A stretch of 64,000 nt of DNA from Myxococcales bacterium 68-20 (GTDB lineage: Bacteria; Myxococcota_A; Polyangia; Polyangiales; Polyangiaceae), in the NCBI GenBank assembly GCA_001899635.1, contig MKVQ01000016.1, positions 88,559-152,558 on the forward strand, given 5' to 3'. Under the pieces are notes generated by a model that did not search any database, had not been told where the DNA came from, and saw only the letters and a list, made by a program, of their open reading frames with translations. Within the stretch, counting starts at the first letter, position 1. Every line of letters starts with the position of its first letter. Made by a program: the position numbers and the translations under genes. Shown here in pieces: positions 50,450-59,316 of the stretch.

Positions 50450-51105
50450 TTGTACCTCCAGCCGTCGCGAGCGCGATGTCTCGCCATCGCCGCCTCGACG
50501 GCCTCGCGCGCAAGCCGCAGCCTGCTCGAGACCGTGTTCACGTTGATCTCCAGGATCTCGGCGATCTCGATCAAAGGCTTTCCCTCCAGCTCCACCAGCA
50601 CGAGCACGGCTCGCTTCTCGGGATCGAGAGAGTCGAGGATCGCTTCGAGCAGACGCACGGTCTCACTCGTCTCGGCGCTTCTGTCCGGAGCGGCCGCAGG
50701 CGAGGCCGGAAAGGCGTCCAGGTCCATTCCGTCCTCGGTGAGCGCAGACCGCCTTCGAAACGATCGCCGGTGATGCAGGACGACGCGATAGACGGTCGCG
50801 AAGAGCCAGGCGCGCTCGGCCCCGAGCGTCTCGAACGTGGCGCTGCGGCGATGAGCCGTGAAGAACGTCTCCTGGACGACGTCTTCCACCTCGGCGTCCG
50901 TGACGCCGAGGCGACGGGCCGTCTTCCACACGTACGTGAGGTGCGTCCAGTAGAGCTCGGCGAAGCTGCTCGAGGCTCCGGATCTGCCTTCGCTACGCGC
51001 CACGTTCGCGACACCGGATGCGGGAGGAGGGGGGAGCGTCACTGCGTCGGGCACCACTGCCGACGCACGATCAGCGACGACCTCCGCGCTCCAATGAGCA
51101 ACCAT
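50446..51105 (-). CDS. ECF-family RNA polymerase sigma factor, cassette C
   Basis: 219 aa; the first about 45 residues form an Ala/Pro-rich extension, so a start downstream is possible. Region 2: ELYWTHLTYVWKTARRLGV and VEDVVQETFFTAHRRS. Region 4: LDPEKRAVLVLVELEGKPL and EIAEILEINVNTVSSRLRLA, a classic ECF helix-turn-helix. It follows the first cassette gene by 46 nt and overlaps the candidate anti-sigma gene by 4 nt. Confidence 0.93.
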   Translation of the reverse strand: MVAHWSAEVVADRASAVVPDAVTLPPPPASGVANVARSEGRSGASSSFAELYWTHLTYVWKTARRLGVTDAEVEDVVQETFFTAHRRSATFETLGAERAWLFATVYRVVLHHRRSFRRRSALTEDGMDLDAFPASPAAAPDRSAETSETVRLLEAILDSLDPEKRAVLVLVELEGKPLIEIAEILEINVNTVSSRLRLAREAVEAAMARHRARDGWRYK

Positions 51106-51151
51106 CGCCCCGAAAATTCCCGGGAGGGCCCCCCAGCGTCACGAAAAGCAC

Positions 51152-52180
51152 TCAGGGAATGACGAATTCGGCGCCCAAGCTGAACCTTAAGGCAAGCGAT
51201 GGAGGATCGTGCAAGCGCACGTCGTCGTTCCTCGTGGCAAGGATGAAGGTCGGAGGTCCGACGGGGAGAAGCAGATCGGTCCGCGCATACAGCCCGAGCC
51301 ATCGTGCGACGCGCGCTTCGACCCGAGCTCCGAGCACGGCGGTCAACCACCCTCCCGACGACGTCCACGGTCTCCGAATGCCGAAGCCTTGAAGCTGGAC
51401 GTACGTCGCCTCGATGTTCGCGCACGGCCCGAGCGCGAAGACGCCGAGCGGCACCATGTATCCGGCGAACGCGCCCACGTCGATCATGTCGAACGACGCG
51501 CCGGCGGGCCCATCGAAGTACCGGCGCTGACGAGACGAGATCGTCCCCAGCGCTCCGACACGAAGGCGGTGAAGGCGGAGCGCCGCAGTCGCGACGACGC
51601 CCGTGCTCGCCTGAGGCAGTGGCCCCGACGCGACCGAGGCGCCGAGCCCGAATGCGAACTGCGTGGCCGGTGGCCCGGACGGTAGCGCGTGCGGCCGAGG
51701 CGTCTTCTCCGGTTGGCCGACGTTCGGCGGTGCGGCCGATGGAGGCGCCTCTGCTGGGGCGAGTGGGGCGCCTGGACCTTGTGGATCAAAGAGCTCCTCC
51801 GCAGAGCCTGCTTCATCGATCCGAGCTGCGTCGCTCGATGGATCGATCACGTAGGCAACGACGACCGCAAACGCCTCGGCGAGCGCCGAACACGAAGCCG
51901 CCTCGACCGTTCGATGCTCCTCGACGTCACCGGTGCGCACGCTCAGCGTGACCTTGAGGCGCCCGTGTGCGCCGCCCTCGACCTTCGCCTCCGCGCGGGT
52001 CGGGGCGGTCTGCGGTCCCCGGACGATCTGCTCGATCCGGCGACGGACGAACGACGACGACGGGCAGCCCTCCGGCGCATCCCACGTGAGCTCGAGCGGG
52101 AGCGGCACAGTCTCCGCCATCGCGCGCCGAGGCGTGGTCGCGATCGCACCGATCGCAAGCAGCGACCACACCTTCGTCAC
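51152..52180 (-). CDS. Exported 'APEGCP' protein, first gene of cassette C
   Basis: 342 aa from GTG 52180. Signal peptide WSLLAIGAIATTPRRAMAET. Mature N-terminus LELTWDAPEGCPSSSFVRRR, second conserved Cys in EAASCSALAEAF. A Pro-rich linker separates this from a strand-rich C-terminal half (FAFGLGASVASG, GAFAGYMVPLGVFALGPC, ALRFSLGAEFVIP) compatible with an outer-membrane barrel. It is the closest relative of the truncated cassette D gene at the left edge. Confidence 0.75.
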   Translation of the reverse strand: MTKVWSLLAIGAIATTPRRAMAETVPLPLELTWDAPEGCPSSSFVRRRIEQIVRGPQTAPTRAEAKVEGGAHGRLKVTLSVRTGDVEEHRTVEAASCSALAEAFAVVVAYVIDPSSDAARIDEAGSAEELFDPQGPGAPLAPAEAPPSAAPPNVGQPEKTPRPHALPSGPPATQFAFGLGASVASGPLPQASTGVVATAALRLHRLRVGALGTISSRQRRYFDGPAGASFDMIDVGAFAGYMVPLGVFALGPCANIEATYVQLQGFGIRRPWTSSGGWLTAVLGARVEARVARWLGLYARTDLLLPVGPPTFILATRNDDVRLHDPPSLALRFSLGAEFVIP

Positions 52181-52585
52181 GCGACGAGACTAGCGCGGCT
52201 CTCGGAGCGGCGGCGTTGCTTCCACACCGAACACACGCTCCGCTCCCTTGCGCATGCGCGTGCTCTTTCACGATGCCGCGAGACCGACATGCTGGAGCAC
52301 GCCGCGGCGGCCGGCGATGGCGCCGTTGCGGACGTACCTATCAGCGCGCGGAGGCGGCCCGCAGAGCTCAGCCTTTCCAGGCCGGACGCAGCGAGCACGA
52401 GTGTTCACCCGCAGATGTCGTGGCATCGCCAGCGGAGCAGGAACGCGGCGGATGCTTCGATAGGAGCGATCGCTGCATGGGCGGAGCGACACACTCGTTG
52501 GAAGACAGATGTCCGCTTCTTCAACTCCGGCCACGATCGATAGGGAGAGCCCGTCGGACACGGACCGCGATGAGGCAGGCCCCTG
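52181..52585. other. Gene-free gap upstream of cassette C
   Basis: About 400 bp with no supportable gene; the listed ORFs have no motif or start signal. It should contain the cassette C promoter. No hairpin or consensus promoter stands out. Confidence 0.5.
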
Positions 52586-52831
52586 TCAGAGCCAGTAGCG
52601 CCGAAGCTCGATCGGCCCCGGACTGACCGGAGTGCGGAGGAGGCTCACCCGTCCACTCTCGGCGTCGACGACGAAGCCCTCTGCGCTCCCAGCGAGAGGA
52701 AGGACGCCGTCGCCGTCGAACGAGGGGTCGAGGCTTCCGTCCGGGTTGTAGCGTTTGAGAAAGGCCCCCGATGCCACCCCGGCGCGTGCACGCCGTGAGA
52801 CCGGGCCGACCGGCGACCACATCGGCGCCAT
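52586..52831 (-). pseudogene. C-terminal remnant of a delta-60-repeat protein
   Basis: The minus frame contains FLKRYNPDGSLDPSFDGDGV, the diagnostic delta-60 repeat sequence (RYxxDGxLDxxFxGdG), followed by about 45 residues to a stop (ELRRYWL). Full-length proteins have many such repeats and a signal peptide; here only one is left and there is no plausible start. The kinase gene begins 55 bp away on the other strand. Confidence 0.65.
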
Positions 52832-52886
52832 GGTGAACACCCGTGACGTTGAACCTGGCCGGTCGGCTGGGTAGCATTTCGGGTTG

Positions 52887-54410
52887 ATGGCGCAGCCAGC
52901 GTCCGTGCCGCCGCCGCCGCCTTCGCCGGTCCAACCGGGGGAGGTGGTCGCCGGAAAATACGTCGTCGACCGCGAGATCGCCGCGGGAGGGATGGGGCTC
53001 GTCTTCTCCGCCAAGCACGTCGAGCTCGATCAGGCGGTCGCCCTCAAGTTCATGCGCGCGGAGCTGCGCGGGCACATCTCGACCAGCCGGTTCACCCTCG
53101 AAGCGCGTGCCACCGCGAAGCTCCGGAGCGCACACGTCGCGCGGGTGTTCGATGTAGGCGTCATCGAAGACGGCACGCCGTTCATGGTGATGGAGCTCCT
53201 CGAAGGGATCGACCTCGAGCGGCTCGTCGAAGAACGCGGATGCCTCTCGCCCGAGGTCGCCGCCGAGCTCGTCACGCAGGCGTGCGAGGCGGTGGCCGAA
53301 GCCCACGACGCCGGCATCATCCATCGCGATCTCAAGCCCGCGAACCTCTTCCTCACGAAGACGCCGCAAGGGGCGCCGTTCGTGAAGGTGCTCGACTTCG
53401 GGATCTCGAAGGCGACGGTGGACGCCCCCACCCGCGCGACGGCCGCGGGCACCATCATGGGCTCGCCTCCGTACATGTCTCCGGAGACGCTCAAGTCGTC
53501 ACGCAACGCCGACGTACGAAGCGACATCTGGGCGCTCGGGGTCATCCTCTACGAGCTCGCGACCGGACAGCTCCCGTTCGACGGCGAAGGCGTCGGCGAC
53601 ATCGCGCTGAAGGTTCACAACGACGAGCCCGTCTGGCCGGCCGTCCTCGATCCGAACATCCCGAAGGAGTACGACGAGATCGTCCGGAACTGCCTCGAGA
53701 AGGACCCTTCGAAGCGCTACGGCTCGGTGATCGAGCTGCGTGATGCGCTCGTGGGGTTCGCCGCCTCTCGTGCCACCGACGGGATGACGCTCTCGATCCG
53801 TACGACGTCCCCGCGCATCGTCGTGGTCGACGAGCCGGCGCCGACCCCACCGACGACGCCTCGCACGGTCCGGGCACATCAGGAGCTCGCCGCGACGACC
53901 GTTACTCCCCCCCGCCCGCAAGGCGAGCTCCCTCGGCCCGGACCGAGCCGTCGTGTGCTCGCCGGCGCGCTCGCGATCGGCGCTGGCCTCACGGCCGCGA
54001 TCGCGTTCGTCGCGATGAGCCGAACCGCCGTCCCGCATGCGTCGGCATCGCCTCCCGAAGCTCCCGCCACCACCGCCCTCGCGGCGGCCGAGCCGGCAGC
54101 GGCGGCCGAGCCGGCAGCGACGGCCGAGCCGGCGGCGACGGCCGTACCTGGGGCTGCGCCCGCGGCCCCGCCCGAGACGGGAGTGACGGAGACGGGAGTG
54201 AGGGAGGCGACGCCTCCCTCCGCAACGACGAGCGGCTCCAAACGGGCCGCCGCTCCTCATCCACGCACACGCGCGAAATCGGCGGGAGCTGCGCCGGCAG
54301 TCGACGCTCCCGAGGCGCCCGCTGCTGCAACTTCGACATCCGCTCCGCCGGCGGTGCAGCCTCCCGCTGCACCCTCCACCGGACGGGCACTGAGGGACCG
54401 TGGCTTTTAG
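52887..54410 (+). CDS. PknB-type Ser/Thr protein kinase with transmembrane segment (copy 3)
   Basis: 507 aa from ATG 52887 (the ORF track starts at TTG 52884). Kinase domain about 20-285: EIAAGGMGLVFSAKH, VALKFMRAEL, IIHRDLKPANLFL, LDFGISKATV, GSPPYMSPETLKS. One membrane span (LAGALAIGAGLTAAIAFVAM) is followed by an Ala/Pro/Thr-rich extracytoplasmic tail with an 18-bp tandem repeat coding (EPAAxA)n at about 54089-54146. It is more distant from copies 1 and 2 than they are from each other. It overlaps the next gene by 11 nt. Confidence 0.93.
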   Translation: MAQPASVPPPPPSPVQPGEVVAGKYVVDREIAAGGMGLVFSAKHVELDQAVALKFMRAELRGHISTSRFTLEARATAKLRSAHVARVFDVGVIEDGTPFMVMELLEGIDLERLVEERGCLSPEVAAELVTQACEAVAEAHDAGIIHRDLKPANLFLTKTPQGAPFVKVLDFGISKATVDAPTRATAAGTIMGSPPYMSPETLKSSRNADVRSDIWALGVILYELATGQLPFDGEGVGDIALKVHNDEPVWPAVLDPNIPKEYDEIVRNCLEKDPSKRYGSVIELRDALVGFAASRATDGMTLSIRTTSPRIVVVDEPAPTPPTTPRTVRAHQELAATTVTPPRPQGELPRPGPSRRVLAGALAIGAGLTAAIAFVAMSRTAVPHASASPPEAPATTALAAAEPAAAAEPAATAEPAATAVPGAAPAAPPETGVTETGVREATPPSATTSGSKRAAAPHPRTRAKSAGAAPAVDAPEAPAAATSTSAPPAVQPPAAPSTGRALRDRGF

Positions 54411-55374
54411 AGCTCGAAAGACGGCTGCCGCAGCGCTGACGCTGCTTGCGCTCATGATCCCGCTCCGCGCAGGAGCAGAGCCCTCTCCGCAGGAGAAGGA
54501 GACGGCACGCGCGCTGATGGACCAGGGCGACGAGCGCTTCGAGGAGAAGAACTACGCCGCCGCGCTCCAGGCCTACGCCGGAGCGCATGCGATCATGCGC
54601 GTACCGACCACGGCGCTCGAGGTCGCGAAGGCGCAGGAGGCGCTCGGCAACCTCGTCGAGGCGCGCGACGCGCTCCTCGAGGCCGTTCGCTATCCCAAGT
54701 CACCGAGCGAACCGGCGGCCTACACTGCGGCACGCGTCGAAGCCGAACGACACGCGACGCTCCTCGGTGAGCGGATCCCGTCGATCGTCGTGAAGGTCGA
54801 CGGCCTCCCTCGGGGACAGGACCTCCATGTCTCCGTCGATGGCGTCGCGCTCCCACCGGCGGCAGCGCTCCTCCCGATCCGGGTGAACCCGGGACGCCAC
54901 CGGCTCGTCGCATCGAGCGACGTCACGCACGACGCGAGCAAGGACGTCGAGCTGTCGGAGCACCAGAACATCACCGTCGCTCTCTCGCTGAAGGCACGTC
55001 CGGCCTCCGAGACCACGGTCGCCGCGACCTCACCCGAGTCGTCAGGGAGCACGCTGCGTACGGTCGGGATGATCGGCGCGGGAGTGGGCTTCGCCGGGCT
55101 CGTCGTCGGGACGATGTTCGGGCTTCAGGCGAGCAGCAAGCAGGACGCCGCCGATTGTCCGAACAACGTCTGCAGGGACGACGCCGCGGCGAGCACCCTT
55201 CGCGCGGCGAACGACGCCGCTACGATCTCGACGGTCGCCTTCATCGCAGGCGGCGTCCTCACCGCCGGCGGCGCGACGCTCTGGCTCCTCGGCTCGAGCC
55301 GCTCCTCGAAGACCGCAACCGTGCGACTGACCCCTGCCGGTCCTGCCGGGCTGCTCGCCGTGGGCACGTTCTGA
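54400..55374 (+). CDS. Exported TPR protein with C-terminal membrane segments
   Basis: 324 aa from GTG 54400. Signal peptide TLLALMIPLRAGAEPSP. TPR-like helices (ALMDQGDERFEEKNYAAALQ, ALEVAKAQEALGNLVEARDA) are followed by a PEGA-like beta domain (PSIVVKVDGLPRGQDLHVSV, PIRVNPGRHRLVAS) and two hydrophobic segments (GMIGAGVGFAGLVVGTMFG, FIAGGVLTAGGATLWLLG). This architecture often follows a Ser/Thr kinase in myxobacteria. The overlap suggests the two work together at the envelope. Confidence 0.75.
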   Translation: MAFRARKTAAAALTLLALMIPLRAGAEPSPQEKETARALMDQGDERFEEKNYAAALQAYAGAHAIMRVPTTALEVAKAQEALGNLVEARDALLEAVRYPKSPSEPAAYTAARVEAERHATLLGERIPSIVVKVDGLPRGQDLHVSVDGVALPPAAALLPIRVNPGRHRLVASSDVTHDASKDVELSEHQNITVALSLKARPASETTVAATSPESSGSTLRTVGMIGAGVGFAGLVVGTMFGLQASSKQDAADCPNNVCRDDAAASTLRAANDAATISTVAFIAGGVLTAGGATLWLLGSSRSSKTATVRLTPAGPAGLLAVGTF

Positions 55375-55389
55375 CGCGACGTCGTCGAG

Positions 55390-55409
55390 CGCGCTTCGCT
55401 TCGAGCGCG
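55390..55409. terminator. Short hairpin between convergent genes
   Basis: CGCGCT-TCGCTTCG-AGCGCG in the 51-bp gap between the converging TPR gene and mfd. The stem is only 6 bp, so this is weak. Confidence 0.3.
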
Positions 55410-55425
55410 TGAACGAATCGGCGCG

Positions 55426-58400
55426 TCAGTCCTTCCAGCAGCGCGAGAGCTCCACCAGCATCTGCTCCGCGTTGACGAGGCCGTTCGCGGAGCCGTCGAA
55501 GCGGCGCGTGAGACGCATGTCCGGAGTGATCTTCCAGGGCGAGACCTTGCCCTTCACGAGGCCGAGGATCTTCTGGGCATCGAGCGGGGTGTCGTCGCGG
55601 AGATGGAGCGTGACGCTCTTGGCGTTGGCCTCGCATCCGAGGACGCGCATCCGCCTCAGCTCGCACTTGAGCGTCATCAGGCGGACGAGGCACTTCGCCT
55701 CCGCCGGAGGCGCGCCGAAACGGTCCTCCATCTCGACCGCGATCTGACCGACCTCGGCCTCGTCGCTCGCGCTCGCGAGGCGCTTGTAGATCGAGAGGCG
55801 AACGCCGACGTCGCCGACGTAGTCGTCCGGGAGGAGCGCAGTGACGTCGAACGACAGCTCCGGATCGACGTCGTGGACGATCGGCTCGCCGCGAAGCTCG
55901 TGCACCGCCTCGTCGAGCATCTGGCAGAAGAGATCGAGGCCGACGCTCGCCACGTTCCCGGACTGCTCGGCGCCGAGGAGATCGCCAGCGCCGCGGAGCT
56001 CGAGATCGAGGGACGCGATCTTGAAGCCGCTCCCGAGCTCGGTGTGGCGCTCGAGCGCCTCGATCCTCGCGCGCGCCTCGTCGGTCATCGTGTTCGGAGG
56101 CGGCACGATCAGGTAGCAATACGCGCGCTCCCTGCTCCGACCGACGCGGCCGCGGAGCTGGTAGAGCTGCGCGAGCCCGAAGAGGTCGGCGCGATCGATG
56201 ATGATCGTGTTCGCGCGCGGAATGTCGAGGCCGCTCTCGACGATCGCGGTGGCGCAGAGGATGTCACACTTGCCCTCCACGAAGTCGAGCATCGTCTTCT
56301 CGAGCGCGGTCTCGGTGCCCTCCTTGCTTCCGCCTTTGTTCACATCCCCACGAGTACGTGGGGACCCCTTCGGTCCCCCCATCTGGCCGTGGGCGACCGC
56401 GATGCGCGCGTTCGGGAAGAGCTGCTGGACCTTCTGCGCCTTCTCGTAGAGGCCCTCGACCCGGTTGTAGACGTAGAACACCTGACCGCCGCGCGAGAGC
56501 TCGCGGCCGATCGCCTCCTTGAGCACCTGATCGTCGAACGCCGTGACGAACGTGCGGACGGCGCGGCGATCGACCGGCGGGGTCGTGATGAGCGACAGGT
56601 CGCGGATCCCGGTCACGGCCATCTGCAGCGTGCGCGGGATCGGCGTGGCGGAGAGCGTGAGGACGTCGACGTTCGTGCGGAGCTGCTTGATGCGCTCCTT
56701 GTGGGTGACACCGAAGCGCTGCTCTTCGTCGACGACGAGCAGACCGAGGTTCTTGAAGTGAATGTCCTTCGAGAGGAGACGGTGGGTGCCGATCACGACG
56801 TCGGCCTTGCCGTCTTTCAGGAGCGCGAGCGCCTCGTCCTGCTCCTTCTTCGACTGGAAACGCGACAGCACCTTGAGCGAGATCGGGTAGTCGCGCATCC
56901 GCGCCTCGAAGGTGCGGTAGTGCTGCTGCGCGAGCACGGTCGTCGGACAGAGGACCGCGACCTGCTTGCCGCTCATCGCGACGCGGAACGCCGCCCGGAG
57001 CGCGACCTCGGTCTTGCCGAAGCCGACGTCTCCGCAGACGAGGCGATCCATCGGGCGCGGAGTCTCGAGGTCGCGGTTCACCTCTTCGATCGCGCGCGAC
57101 TGATCGTCGGTCTCGTCGAACGGGAACGTCGCCTCGAAGGCGCGGTAGTCGTCGTTCGCGGCCTCGATCGCGTCGCCGGGCTGCGCCTGGCGCTCGGCGT
57201 AGAGGCGGAGGAGCTCGTCCGCCATCTGGCGGACGGCCTTCTCCACGCGGGACTTCGTCTTCGCGAACGTCACGCCGCCGAGGCGATCGATCTTCGGCTC
57301 TCCCGCCTCACTGCCGGAGAATTTCTGGATCTGGTTGAGGCGATAGACCGGGAGGTAGAGCTTGTCGCCCCCGGAGTATTCGACCACGAGCAGATCGACG
57401 GTGAGCCCGCCGACGTCACGGTGGACGAGACCGGCATACCGACCGATGCCGTGCTCGACGTGGACGACGTAGTCGCCGACGTTCAAGCTGCGGAGGTCCT
57501 CGACGAACGGCCGCGCCGCATCGCGCGACCTCTTCTCGCGGGCGCGGTGCGCTCGGCCGCCGAAGATCTCCTCCTCGGTCACGATCGCGTAGCCCTCGCC
57601 CGGGAGGATCACACCGCGAGCGAGCGGACCGACGATCACCTCGGCGTCGTGATCGACGCCTCCGCTCTCCGAGAGCCAGGCCGGATCGAAGCCGGTGACG
57701 CGCACGCGGGTCGTGAGGCCCTGGTGCTGGAGGAGCGCGGCGAGACGTTCGGCCTGCGTTTGCGCGCGGGCGGTGAGGAAGACGCGGAGCCCGCTCTCCT
57801 TGAAGTGGACGATGCGTCGAGCGACCGGCGCGAGCGCGTTCGTCTTCCCCTTCGACGACCGCGCGGCCTTCACCGCTCGGGTGATGTCCGCGTGATCGGA
57901 GGCCGCCAGGTGGATCGGCTCGTGCGTGGTCTCGAACGCCGCGAGGCCTTCGCCGGCGCCCGCGATCGCCGTGCCGTGGAGGGCGACGACGCGACGCTTG
58001 CCGAGCTCGAGGGCAGCCTCGTCCTCGGAGAGGAAGTGCGCGGAGACGATGAAGCTCGGCTCCTCCGCCTTCGCGGCGTAGTCCTGCTCGGCGCGCGCGA
58101 GCTCGTCGCGAACGACGCGCGTGAGATCCGGCGGCGACGCGAGCACCACGCAAGCGTCGTCCGGGACGTAGTGCCAGAGCGGCGCGAGCTCCTCGTAGTA
58201 CGCCGGGAGAAACCCGTCGGCGCCGAAGAACGCTCGTCCGGTCGCGACGTCGTCGATGAGGACCCGCGTCTTCATCGTCGGCCAATCGATCATGTCGGAC
58301 AGGTTCGCGATCCGTCGCTTGGCGCGATCGACGAGGTCCTTCGCGAGAATGGCGTCGCGAGCCGGCGGGAGCCAGACCTCGGGGAGGCTCGCCTCCTCGG

Positions 58401-59223
58401 CCTTGTCCGTCTTGTCCGTCTTGTCGCGTTTGTCGCTCTCGTCACGTTTGCGCGCGAGGGAGCGCGTCGTCTGCGTCACCGGGTCGAACGGCTTGATCGA
58501 CACGACGAGATCGCCGTAGAGCTCGACGCGCGCGGGCTCGGGCGCGCCTGGTGCCCACACATCGAGCAGCGATCCGCGAACGGCGAACGTCCCCGGGTCC
58601 TCGACGACGGGTACACGGAGCCAACCGGCGTCCGCGAGATCACGCACGATGCGATCGCGATCGAGCTCCTCCTCGTGGACGATCCGTCGCGTATGCGCCT
58701 GGAGAGCGGACGGCGGAACGAGCTTGCGCACGAGGGCCGCCGCCGGGACGACGAGCACACGCCAGGGACGGCCGACCGCGAGATGCGCGAGCGTCGCCAT
58801 GCGCACCATCGCGCCGCGCCGGTCCGGGTTCACGTCGGCATACGGCGACGACTCGGCCATCGCCAGCACGAGCACGTCGCTCGTGTCCTCGAGGTCACCG
58901 GCGCGACCGCCGCGACCGAGCAAGAACGCGACGTCACCGGCGAGACGTCGGGCGGCGTCGGCGTCCTCGGCGATCACGACCGTCGGGGGTGCGCTCGGGT
59001 CGCGTACGAGCGCAGCGACGACCGCAGCGTCGGCGGAGCCACGGACGTCGGCCACGTCGACCCGCGCGTCGTTTCGCGCGGCGATCGCGGCGAGGCGCGT
59101 GACGACCACCCCCTCGGGAGGAAGGACGGAGGGGAGCGGATCGAGCTCTTCCGCCGACGTCCGGACGAGCGCGTCCGCGCCGCCGATGTGCTCACCGATG
59201 CTGGCCCGGAGGTCGTTCGACAT
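55426..59223 (-). CDS. mfd: Transcription-repair coupling factor Mfd
   Basis: 1265 aa. N-terminal UvrB-homology region, then the RNA polymerase-interacting (CarD/TRCF) domain ([19 protein letters not shown]), superfamily 2 helicase motor (Walker [17 protein letters not shown]; motif [49 protein letters not shown]) and the C-terminal TRCF domain. Mfd releases RNA polymerase stalled at lesions and recruits UvrA. It is longer than usual in two places: a charged '[11 protein letters not shown]' insert near residue 265 and about 21 extra residues between AHGQM and LEKTMLDF in the motor. Family identity is certain. Confidence 0.96.
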   Translation of the reverse strand: MSNDLRASIGEHIGGADALVRTSAEELDPLPSVLPPEGVVVTRLAAIAARNDARVDVADVRGSADAAVVAALVRDPSAPPTVVIAEDADAARRLAGDVAFLLGRGGRAGDLEDTSDVLVLAMAESSPYADVNPDRRGAMVRMATLAHLAVGRPWRVLVVPAAALVRKLVPPSALQAHTRRIVHEEELDRDRIVRDLADAGWLRVPVVEDPGTFAVRGSLLDVWAPGAPEPARVELYGDLVVSIKPFDPVTQTTRSLARKRDESDKRDKTDKTDKAEEASLPEVWLPPARDAILAKDLVDRAKRRIANLSDMIDWPTMKTRVLIDDVATGRAFFGADGFLPAYYEELAPLWHYVPDDACVVLASPPDLTRVVRDELARAEQDYAAKAEEPSFIVSAHFLSEDEAALELGKRRVVALHGTAIAGAGEGLAAFETTHEPIHLAASDHADITRAVKAARSSKGKTNALAPVARRIVHFKESGLRVFLTARAQTQAERLAALLQHQGLTTRVRVTGFDPAWLSESGGVDHDAEVIVGPLARGVILPGEGYAIVTEEEIFGGRAHRAREKRSRDAARPFVEDLRSLNVGDYVVHVEHGIGRYAGLVHRDVGGLTVDLLVVEYSGGDKLYLPVYRLNQIQKFSGSEAGEPKIDRLGGVTFAKTKSRVEKAVRQMADELLRLYAERQAQPGDAIEAANDDYRAFEATFPFDETDDQSRAIEEVNRDLETPRPMDRLVCGDVGFGKTEVALRAAFRVAMSGKQVAVLCPTTVLAQQHYRTFEARMRDYPISLKVLSRFQSKKEQDEALALLKDGKADVVIGTHRLLSKDIHFKNLGLLVVDEEQRFGVTHKERIKQLRTNVDVLTLSATPIPRTLQMAVTGIRDLSLITTPPVDRRAVRTFVTAFDDQVLKEAIGRELSRGGQVFYVYNRVEGLYEKAQKVQQLFPNARIAVAHGQMGGPKGSPRTRGDVNKGGSKEGTETALEKTMLDFVEGKCDILCATAIVESGLDIPRANTIIIDRADLFGLAQLYQLRGRVGRSRERAYCYLIVPPPNTMTDEARARIEALERHTELGSGFKIASLDLELRGAGDLLGAEQSGNVASVGLDLFCQMLDEAVHELRGEPIVHDVDPELSFDVTALLPDDYVGDVGVRLSIYKRLASASDEAEVGQIAVEMEDRFGAPPAEAKCLVRLMTLKCELRRMRVLGCEANAKSVTLHLRDDTPLDAQKILGLVKGKVSPWKITPDMRLTRRFDGSANGLVNAEQMLVELSRCWKD
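56346..56378. repeat. Overlapping palindromes inside mfd
   Basis: CCCCACG-AGTA-CGTGGGG and GGGGACC-CCTTC-GGTCCCC share four G residues, so the two 7-bp hairpins are mutually exclusive. They encode part of the extra segment [17 protein letters not shown]. This looks like a small palindromic element inserted in frame. Confidence 0.75.
58403..58447 (-). repeat. Five degenerate 9-bp tandem units inside mfd
   Basis: TTGTCCGTC-type units code for repeats of Asp-Lys-Thr/Arg ([11 protein letters not shown]). They lie in the N-terminal part of Mfd, and copy-number change would keep the frame. Confidence 0.7.
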
Positions 59224-59316
59224 GCGTGACCGAGCCCGCGTATCTACCTCACGGGCGGTGCGTATGGGAGCCCTGCAGTGAGCTGATCGCCGCCTCGCTT
59301 GCCGGACGCTGCGCTT

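Noticed and set aside
55603-59229. 1208-aa plus-strand ORF
   Set aside because: It is the antisense shadow of mfd, with low-complexity Arg/Glu/Asp composition and no domain motifs.
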